A stretch of 6,262 nucleotides of DNA from Chitinophagaceae bacterium. GTDB lineage: Bacteria > Bacteroidota > Bacteroidia > Chitinophagales > Chitinophagaceae. The translations under genes and the position numbers were made by a program. Numbering within the stretch: position 1 is the first letter of the stretch; every line of letters starts with the position of its first letter. The notes under the pieces were generated by a model. It was not told the origin of the DNA. It did not search any database and was given only the letters and a program-made list of their open reading frames with translations. The stretch is from contig JASLDA010000358.1 in NCBI GenBank assembly GCA_030151745.1, forward strand, positions 1-6,262. Direction: 5' to 3'. This document shows positions 1-5,191 of the stretch, one piece after another.

Positions 1-15
1 GCCGGCAGCGCCGGC
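1..15. repeat. Small GC-rich inverted repeat at the left edge
   Basis: GCCGGC (1-6) and GCCGGC (10-15) are separated by AGC, giving a perfect 6-bp stem with a 3-base loop. On the minus strand it lies 63 bases beyond the stop of the OmpA-like gene and could be the stem of a terminator. The bases that would form the T-tract lie outside the window. It may equally be GC-rich coding sequence of the next gene. Confidence 0.25.
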
Positions 16-57
16 CTTCCAGCCCAAGCATCGGTCCGTGATCTGACTGCCGCGCAT
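1..57 (-). CDS. Possible start of an unidentified gene, cut by the left edge
   Basis: A minus-strand ATG at 55-57 opens a frame of 19 codons without a stop that runs off the left edge (MRGSQITDRCLGWKAGAAG). It begins 20 bases after the stop of the OmpA-like gene, which is normal spacing for a next gene in the same transcription unit. There is no clear ribosome binding site, and 19 codons are too few to recognise a family, so this may be chance. The far end of this frame overlaps a GC-rich inverted repeat (1-15). If real, one candidate is a permease partner for the ABC ATPase at 1058-1675, but nothing in the visible residues shows that. Confidence 0.22.
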   Translation of the reverse strand, partial: MRGSQITDRCLGWKAGAAG

Positions 58-77
58 GGGAAAAGCAGCTTGGCAGA

Positions 78-974
78 TCAGCGGGACAGGATGCGGATCT
101 CCACCCGGCGGTTCCGGTTGGCTTCCTCTTCGTTCCGCTCGTTCCGCACGATCGGGAACTGGTAGCCGAAGCCGGTCGCCTGGATGCGGGCCGGCGCTAT
201 CCCGCGGTCGATCAGCATGCTCCGGATTGCCAGGGCTCGGTTCACGGACAGCTCCAGCTTCCAGGTGTCCTCGTCCAGGGCGTCCGGCTCCGAAACGCTG
301 ATGCAGCAGACATGGCCTTCGATGCGTATGGTCATCTTCGGATTGTCGAGCAGCGTGCTCAGCAGCGTTTCGAGCGCGGGGAACGATTCCGGCCGTACCA
401 CATGCCGGCCGGGAAAGAAGAATACGTTATTCAGCAGCAGGCTTTCCCCGGGGGCCAGCTCGGTCAGGGAGCGGGCGCTGTCTTTGCGGGTTCCGGGATG
501 ACTCAGCGGCGGGGGGACGAAGCGGCGGCTCATCGCCGTATCGGGCCGGGGCGCGGGAAGCTGCGCCGTTGCGGCCCGTTTGGCCGGAAGCAGGATGATA
601 TCCACACGTCGGTCCTGGGGACGGCTGTCGGGGTCCGTCGCTATTCCCGCGTCCCGCTCGCCCACGCCGGTAAGAAGTTTTATATCCCCGGCCGGAATGC
701 CGGAGCTTGTCAGAAAATCCCGGACCGCCAGGGCGCGCATGCGGCTGAGCTGCAGGTTGTAGCCTTCGCCGCCCAGGGCGTCGGTATGGCCGAGGATCAG
801 CAGCTTGCCGTTGCGGTCGAGCGGGCCCCGGCTCAGCGCGGAGTCCAGCCGGCGGACCGTTTTCTCGGTAAGCGCCGCCTCGTTGAAACGGAAGAAGACG
901 CCCAGCGTATCGCCGGCGGCCAGGCTCCGCATCGAAGCTGAAAGGACCGCGGCCAGGAGCGTCAGACGTTTCAT
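78..974 (-). CDS. Secreted protein with two OmpA-like (peptidoglycan-binding type) domains
   Basis: This 298-residue protein starts at the ATG at 972-974. Residues 1 to about 20 (Lys-Arg, then a Leu/Ala-rich stretch ending SLAA) look like a signal peptide. There is no lipobox cysteine, so it is probably a soluble periplasmic or outer-membrane-associated protein. Residues 24-129 form one OmpA C-terminal-like domain: GHTDALG at 62-68, LSRMRA at 76-81 and DRRVDI at 121-126. D65 and R80 sit where OmpA proteins bind diaminopimelate. A Pro/Arg-rich linker (about 131-176) leads to a second such domain (177-298) with LSVNRA at 242-247 and NRRVEI at 288-293. There the usual GHTD reads GHVCC (220-224), so the ligand Asp is replaced by Cys. 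No beta-barrel precedes the domains. It follows the ABC gene after 83 bases. A role in envelope anchoring is inferred, and the exact function is unknown. Confidence 0.85.
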   Translation of the reverse strand: MKRLTLLAAVLSASMRSLAAGDTLGVFFRFNEAALTEKTVRRLDSALSRGPLDRNGKLLILGHTDALGGEGYNLQLSRMRALAVRDFLTSSGIPAGDIKLLTGVGERDAGIATDPDSRPQDRRVDIILLPAKRAATAQLPAPRPDTAMSRRFVPPPLSHPGTRKDSARSLTELAPGESLLLNNVFFFPGRHVVRPESFPALETLLSTLLDNPKMTIRIEGHVCCISVSEPDALDEDTWKLELSVNRALAIRSMLIDRGIAPARIQATGFGYQFPIVRNERNEEEANRNRRVEIRILSR

Positions 975-988
975 GGGATCGTTTCTGC

Positions 989-996
989 CGAAGTTA
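989..996 (-). promoter_or_regulatory. Weak candidate -7 element before the OmpA-like gene
   Basis: TAACTTCG on the minus strand matches five of the six fixed positions of the Bacteroidota -7 element TAnnTTTG. It lies 15-22 bases before the ATG of the OmpA-like gene, which would leave a very short leader. No convincing TTTG lies 19-21 bases upstream; the nearest T-run is only about 15 bases away. The 83-base gap after the ABC gene would allow a separate promoter, but this is weak support. Confidence 0.2.
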
Positions 997-1057
997 TACT
1001 CCGAAAGGGATAAAATCGAGATATCGCTTCGCCGGGAAATTCGCGGTTTCGCTCAGG

Positions 1058-1675
1058 CTACTGATAGTCGCTGATATGGAGGCGCTGTTCGCAGAAGCCG
1101 TATTCCCGCGGATCGTTCGATGCTACGATCACCGTGCGGCCGGGCGCCAGCCGTTCGATCCAACCGAGGTATTGCGCGACGCCGGCTTCGTCGAGATTCG
1201 TGCAGGGCTCGTCCAGCAGGAGCAGGGGAGTATCGGAAAACAGGGCCTGGGCAAGCTTTACCCGCTGCCGCATGCCCGAGGAAAAATCCCCGATCGGCAC
1301 GGTGCTGCGTTTCTGCAGGCCGGTTTCTTCGATGATGCGTGCGATCGTGTAGCCGGGAAGTATTTTCTTGAACGAGAAATGGAATCGGAGCAGCTCGGTG
1401 AAATTCAGCTCTTCCGGCAATTCCACGCCCGGCGCGCAAAAGCTGAGGCTGCGGAACAGCTCCGGCTGCGGGATCCGGCGTTCGTGCCGGTAATGAAGGA
1501 TATGGCCGGAGGAAGGCGGCTGCATGCCGGCGAGGATGCGGAGCAGGGTGCTTTTGCCGCTGCCGTTTTGTCCCAGGATGGCGATCCGCCCCCCGGCAGG
1601 AATTTCTCCGCTTATGCTGCGGAAGACCCAATGCCGCTGATAGCGCTTGGATACGCTATCAAGGGATATCTTCAT
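1058..1675 (-). CDS. ABC transporter ATP-binding protein (single-domain ATPase)
   Basis: This 205-residue nucleotide-binding domain powers a membrane transporter whose permease is not in the window. Visible motifs are Walker A GQNGSGKST (35-43), an ABC signature FSSGM (131-135) where LSGGQ is usual, Walker B LLLLDEP (151-157) and D-loop NLD (160-162). Two expected residues are missing. The switch His after Walker B is Asn (ASNDP, N187), and the Q-loop Gln region reads FCAPG (79-83). From memory this combination is usual in a Bacteroidota ATPase family, so it need not mean loss of function. The ATG at 1673-1675 is preferred because the sequence then begins MKISLDSVSKRY, a normal ABC start. An upstream GTG at 1720 would add 15 unlikely residues. 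The gene overlaps the end of lpxA by 17 bases, suggesting coupled translation. The substrate is unknown; a CcmA-like role is possible but not shown. Confidence 0.88.
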   Translation of the reverse strand: MKISLDSVSKRYQRHWVFRSISGEIPAGGRIAILGQNGSGKSTLLRILAGMQPPSSGHILHYRHERRIPQPELFRSLSFCAPGVELPEELNFTELLRFHFSFKKILPGYTIARIIEETGLQKRSTVPIGDFSSGMRQRVKLAQALFSDTPLLLLDEPCTNLDEAGVAQYLGWIERLAPGRTVIVASNDPREYGFCEQRLHISDYQ

Positions 1676-2459
1676 TGATGCGGCGGGTATAGCCGCGCAT
1701 GATGCCGCGGCCGGTATCACGGATGAAGGAGATGATCTCGTCGCGCTCGTCGCTTACCGGGATATCGGCTTCGATGATGCCGAGGGCCTTGCTGACGTTA
1801 TAGCCGCGGACGTAGAGAATGCGGTAGATATCGAGGATGTGGTTGATCTTATCCGTCGAATAGCCCCGGCGCTTGAGCCCGATGCTGTTCACCCCGACAT
1901 AGCTGAGGGGTTCCCGGGCTGCCTTTACATAAGGCGGCACGTCCTTGCGCACCAGCGAGCCGCCGGTCACGAAGGCATGCGAGCCGATCCGGACGAACTG
2001 CTGCACCGCGGTAAGGCCCGCCAGCACGACGTTGTCGCCCACGGTGATATGGCCTGCGAGGGTCGTATTGTTCGAGAATATGCAGTGGTTGCCGATCTCG
2101 CAGTCGTGTGCGATATGGGTATAGGCCATGATCAGGCAGTTGTTGCCGATCTTGGTGAACATCCGGTCGGTCGTGCCTTTATTGATGGTGACGCATTCGC
2201 GGATGGTGCAGTTATCGCCGATGATGGTCAGTGTATCCTCGCCCTTGTATTTCAGGTCCTGGGGGATGGCGGAGATGATGGTGCTGGGGAAAATGCGGCA
2301 GTTTTTGCCGATCCGCGCCCCTTCCATAATCGTCACGTTGGAGCCTATCCAGGTGCCTTCGCCGATCTCGACATTCTTGTGAACCATCGAGAAGGGGTCA
2401 ATTTTTACGTTTGCGCCGATTTTGGCATCCGGGTGTACGTAGGTAAGAGGGTGTATCAT
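1659..2459 (-). CDS. lpxA: UDP-N-acetylglucosamine O-acyltransferase LpxA
   Basis: LpxA catalyses the first step of lipid A synthesis in the cytoplasm: transfer of a 3-hydroxyacyl chain from ACP to the 3-OH of UDP-GlcNAc. The 266 residues match the family's length (262 in E. coli). Hexapeptide repeats of the left-handed beta helix fill about 1-185, and the helical C-terminal domain follows. Clear marks are IPQDLKYKGE (65-74), THIAHDC (114-120) with catalytic His118 (E. coli His125), AGH (135-137, His144) and GVNSIGLKRRG (189-199). Two aligned positions differ from E. coli: Gln153 for His160 and Ile193 for Glu200. Gly166 aligns with Gly173, the E. coli acyl-length ruler, so a long chain could fit. 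The ATG at 2457-2459 begins MIHPLTYVHP, a typical LpxA start. The gene follows lpxC/fabZ after 152 bases with a hairpin between, and its end overlaps the ABC gene. Confidence 0.96.
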   Translation of the reverse strand: MIHPLTYVHPDAKIGANVKIDPFSMVHKNVEIGEGTWIGSNVTIMEGARIGKNCRIFPSTIISAIPQDLKYKGEDTLTIIGDNCTIRECVTINKGTTDRMFTKIGNNCLIMAYTHIAHDCEIGNHCIFSNNTTLAGHITVGDNVVLAGLTAVQQFVRIGSHAFVTGGSLVRKDVPPYVKAAREPLSYVGVNSIGLKRRGYSTDKINHILDIYRILYVRGYNVSKALGIIEADIPVSDERDEIISFIRDTGRGIMRGYTRRINEDIP

Positions 2460-2566
2460 GCAGGCGTCCCCGTTGGACCGTGTATTAAATCGGGGTGTGA
2501 AAGTACTATCAGAAGCTGAATTTCCGCGCGGCGGGCGTCGTCGTTAGCATCTGTTTAGAAAGAAAG

Positions 2567-2604
2567 CCGGAACGGCCCCCTGTTTATTGCGGCGGCCGTT
2601 CCGG
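2567..2604 (-). terminator. Terminator-like hairpin between lpxC/fabZ and lpxA
   Basis: A perfect 11-bp inverted repeat, CCGGAACGGCC (2567-2577) and GGCCGTTCCGG (2594-2604), encloses a 16-base spacer. Two more G-C pairs can form past one mismatch, leaving a 10-base loop. It begins 8 bases after the lpxC/fabZ stop. In the minus-strand direction the stem is followed by CTTTCTTTCT, a T-rich run. This fits an intrinsic terminator, perhaps partial because lpxA lies next in the same direction. The rest of the gap (2460-2566) shows no convincing Bacteroidota promoter; TACTTTCA is a poor match. Confidence 0.65.
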
Positions 2605-2611
2605 GATAAGA

Positions 2612-4090
2612 TTATTTATTCCGGCGCACGATCTGGGCCACCAGCTCGGCCTCGGTCGCCAGTTTATTGCCCACATAGGCGGCTCCCCGCATTTCGCAGA
2701 TGCCGCGGCGAATGGGATTCATCAGCTCCAGCTTCAGGAGCAAGGTATCGCCCGGCACCACCTTCTGCTTGAAACGGGCCTTGTCGATCTTGATGAAATA
2801 GGTATCGTAATTCTCCGGGTCGCTGTAGTTGTTCAGCGCCAGGATGCCGCCGGCCTGGGCCAGGGCTTCGATCTGCAGCACGCCCGGCATCACGGGGTTC
2901 CCCGGGAAGTGACCCTGGAAGAACTGCTCGTTGAAGGTGACGTTCTTCAGGCCGACGACATGGTTATCGCTCAGCTCTATGATCTTGTCTACCAGCAGGA
3001 ACGGGTATTTATGCGGCAGCGATTTCTCGATGCGCGTGATATCGTAGACGGCCGGGATGTTGGGATCGTATTGCGGCGCGTCGGAGCCGTTCTTGTTTTT
3101 CTTGATGTACTGCTTGATCTTCCGGGCGAACTCCACGTTGCTGCTGTGGCCGGGGCGGTTGGCGATGATATGCGCCTTGATCGGGTGGCCGATAAGCGCC
3201 AGGTCGCCCACCACGTCCAGGAGCTTGTGGCGCGCCGGCTCGTTGGGGAAGTGCAGCTGTACATTGTTCAGGATGCCTTCGTGCTTGACCTCGATGGCCG
3301 GCTTGTTCAGGATCTTGGCCAGGTGGTCCAGCTCGTCCTGGTCCACAGCCTTGTCGACGACGACGATCGCGTTGCTGAGATCGCCGCCCTTGATCAGGTT
3401 GTGCTGCAGCAGGTATTCCAGCTCGTGCAGGAAGCAGAAGGTCCGGCAGGGCGAAATTTCGTCCTTGAATTCGGAGATATGCTTCAGCGCCGCGTGCTGG
3501 GTGCCGAGGATCTTGCTGTTGAAATCGATCAGCGTCGTGATCGTGTACTCGGTGGCCGGTACGGCCAGCATATCCACGTTCTTGACCGGGTCGTAGAAAT
3601 GGATATTGGTATCGATGCTGTAGACGATGCGGCGGGCGTCCTGTTCCTGCACGCCGGCGCTTTCGATGGCTTCGATGAAAAGCTTGGCGCTGCCGTCGAG
3701 GATCGGCACTTCGGGGCCGTCCAGCTCTACCAGGGCATTGTCCACGCCCATTCCCACGAGCGCTGCCAGCAGGTGCTCCACCGTGCTGACGCGGGCGCCG
3801 TTGTGCTCCAGGGTGGTGCCGCGGCTGGTATCGACCACGAAATCGACATCCGCCTTTACGATCGGGCGTTCCGGCAGGTCCACGCGCTGGAAGCGGATCC
3901 CATGGCCGGGATTGGCCGGGCGCAACGTGAGGTTGACCTCACGGCCGGTATGGAGGCCTACGCCCGTAACGCTGACTGTACCACGGAGGGTACGCTGATT
4001 TTCGGTTGCTTGCTGCACGAGGGTACTGGCGGAAGTTTGGGATTCGGAAAATATACTGGTCACACTACGCTTTTTGGTGAATGGCGGCAC
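2612..4090 (-). CDS. lpxC/fabZ: Bifunctional UDP-3-O-acyl-GlcNAc deacetylase / 3-hydroxyacyl-ACP dehydratase (LpxC/FabZ fusion)
   Basis: One 492-codon frame joins two enzymes. LpxC (about 33-332) is the zinc deacetylase that commits UDP-3-O-acyl-GlcNAc to lipid A. Its marks are GVGLHTG (43-49), STVEHLLAAL with Glu105 and zinc ligand His106, CRTFCF (215-220), RHKLLDVVGDLAL with zinc ligands His288 and Asp292, and PGH with His315. A short polar linker (about 333-346) leads to FabZ (about 347-492), which dehydrates 3-hydroxyacyl-ACP for fatty acid synthesis. Its marks are LPHKYPFLLVDK (358-369), GHFPGNPVMPG with catalytic His394, and Glu408 in QIEALAQ. The fusion is characteristic of Bacteroidota. 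No ATG is available: an in-frame TAG lies at 4121-4123 and the candidate starts are GTG at 4090, 4063 or 4018. The last gives 468 residues, close to the family's usual length as I recall it, so the true start may be internal. From 4090 the gene overlaps lpxD by 26 bases. Confidence 0.95.
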   Translation of the reverse strand: MPPFTKKRSVTSIFSESQTSASTLVQQATENQRTLRGTVSVTGVGLHTGREVNLTLRPANPGHGIRFQRVDLPERPIVKADVDFVVDTSRGTTLEHNGARVSTVEHLLAALVGMGVDNALVELDGPEVPILDGSAKLFIEAIESAGVQEQDARRIVYSIDTNIHFYDPVKNVDMLAVPATEYTITTLIDFNSKILGTQHAALKHISEFKDEISPCRTFCFLHELEYLLQHNLIKGGDLSNAIVVVDKAVDQDELDHLAKILNKPAIEVKHEGILNNVQLHFPNEPARHKLLDVVGDLALIGHPIKAHIIANRPGHSSNVEFARKIKQYIKKNKNGSDAPQYDPNIPAVYDITRIEKSLPHKYPFLLVDKIIELSDNHVVGLKNVTFNEQFFQGHFPGNPVMPGVLQIEALAQAGGILALNNYSDPENYDTYFIKIDKARFKQKVVPGDTLLLKLELMNPIRRGICEMRGAAYVGNKLATEAELVAQIVRRNK

Positions 4091-5123
4091 TGAGGGCCTT
4101 GAGCTCTTCCTCGAGCTGGGCTATGCGCTGCTGAAGCTCGGGCAAATTTCGATAAATGGCCTGACTTTTCAGGGAGCTGCGGTAGTCGAAGGCCGGAGAG
4201 CCGTTCAGGGCCGTGTTCGGCGTTTCCACGGATTTGGAAAGGCCGCTTTTGGCATTGATCTTGGTACCGTCGGCAAGCTGGATATGTCCCACCATGCCGA
4301 CTTGCCCGCCGATCACGCAGTTCTTGCCGACCTTTGTGCTGCCCGAGACCCCGGTCTGGGCGGCAATAACGGTGTGCTGGCCGACCTCCACGTTATGCGC
4401 GATCTGGATCAGGTTGTCCAGCTTCACGCCCTGCCGGATGATGGTCGCACCCATAGTGGCCCGGTCGATGGTCGTGTTGGCGCCGATCTCGACATCGTCC
4501 TCGATGATCACCCGGCCGATCTGGGGAACTTTCTTGTAGCTGCCGTCCGGCTGGGGAGCGAAGCCGAAGCCGTCGGCGCCGATGATCACGCCGCTGTGGA
4601 CGGTGACCCGGCGGCCGATGGTGCAGCCTTCGTAGATCTTTACGCCGGGCAGGATCTTGGCGCCTTCGCCGATAACGACCCCATCGCCGATATAGCTGCC
4701 TGGATAGATCTGCACGCCATCGGCGAGCGTCACCCCCTCGCCAATATAGCTGAAAGCGCCTACGTACACGTCTTTGCCGAGGGTCGCCGTGCCGGCCACA
4801 TGAGCGGGCTGCTCGATGCCGGTTTTGCGCTTGCCGCTCATCATCTCGTTATAGAGCTGCAGCAGAGAGGCGAACCCGTTGTAGGCGTCCTGCACACGGA
4901 TCAGCGTCGGGTGCACCGGGCCGTTGACCGGCAGGTCTTCGTTGACGATCAGGATGGTGGCCCGGGTGGTGTACAGGTATTCCCCGTATTTGGGATTTGC
5001 GATGAAGGAGAGCTGCCCTTCGGTAGCCTCCTCGATCTTTCCAACAGCGTTGACTTTCGCTTCCGGATCGCCTTCAATTCGGCCGTTAATATGAGCAGCT
5101 ATCTGCAGCGCGGTAAAATACAT
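4065..5123 (-). CDS. lpxD: UDP-3-O-(3-hydroxyacyl)glucosamine N-acyltransferase LpxD
   Basis: LpxD adds a 3-hydroxyacyl chain from ACP to the 2-amine of UDP-3-O-acyl-glucosamine, the step after LpxC, in the cytoplasm. The 352 residues are close to the family's length (341 in E. coli). An N-terminal uridine-binding domain (about 1-100, with LSFIANPKY at 38-46) is followed by hexapeptide repeats of a left-handed beta helix (about 105-305). Marks are GADGFGF (182-188), IAHNVEVG with catalytic His243, and GGQVGMVGH (272-280). The C-terminus (about 328-348, LPELQQRIAQLEEELKAL) is a helix with heptad character, as expected for the trimer. The ATG at 5121-5123 is chosen because the protein then begins MYFTALQIA, a usual LpxD start. 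A longer frame to 5210 would run through the promoter and the HD stop codon. The gene lies 68 bases after the HD gene and overlaps lpxC/fabZ. Confidence 0.96.
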   Translation of the reverse strand: MYFTALQIAAHINGRIEGDPEAKVNAVGKIEEATEGQLSFIANPKYGEYLYTTRATILIVNEDLPVNGPVHPTLIRVQDAYNGFASLLQLYNEMMSGKRKTGIEQPAHVAGTATLGKDVYVGAFSYIGEGVTLADGVQIYPGSYIGDGVVIGEGAKILPGVKIYEGCTIGRRVTVHSGVIIGADGFGFAPQPDGSYKKVPQIGRVIIEDDVEIGANTTIDRATMGATIIRQGVKLDNLIQIAHNVEVGQHTVIAAQTGVSGSTKVGKNCVIGGQVGMVGHIQLADGTKINAKSGLSKSVETPNTALNGSPAFDYRSSLKSQAIYRNLPELQQRIAQLEEELKALSAAIHQKA

Positions 5124-5191
5124 GGATCGTAGGGGAATAGAAATATGAAAATCAATCCAGGATTGGGTTGAGATACAGATGATATTGATAA

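Noticed and set aside
1676..1720. Upstream GTG start for the ABC ATPase
   Set aside because: The 15 extra residues (Ala-rich) are not part of an ABC fold, and an ATG at 1673-1675 gives a standard N-terminus.
1647..2519. Long plus-strand open frame opposite lpxA (290 codons)
   Set aside because: It is the antisense shadow of a confidently identified lpxA in GC-rich DNA. Its Asp/Val/Ala-rich product matches no family I know.
2909..4093. Long plus-strand open frame opposite lpxC/fabZ (394 codons)
   Set aside because: It is antisense to a gene with intact catalytic motifs; the composition is that of a reversed coding strand and no domain is visible.
1659..5123. Repeated hexapeptide coding pattern in lpxA and lpxD as a DNA repeat or array
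   Set aside because: The similarity is at protein level (left-handed beta helix turns); the DNA units are not near-identical.
4074..5132. Long plus-strand open frame opposite lpxD (352 codons)
   Set aside because: It mirrors lpxD almost exactly and has the Asp/Leu/Val-rich look of reversed hexapeptide repeats. It shows no motif of its own.
5153..5165. Small inverted repeat in the lpxD leader as a riboswitch or operator
   Set aside because: A 5-bp stem with a 3-base loop is common by chance, and there is no larger structure or T-run around it.
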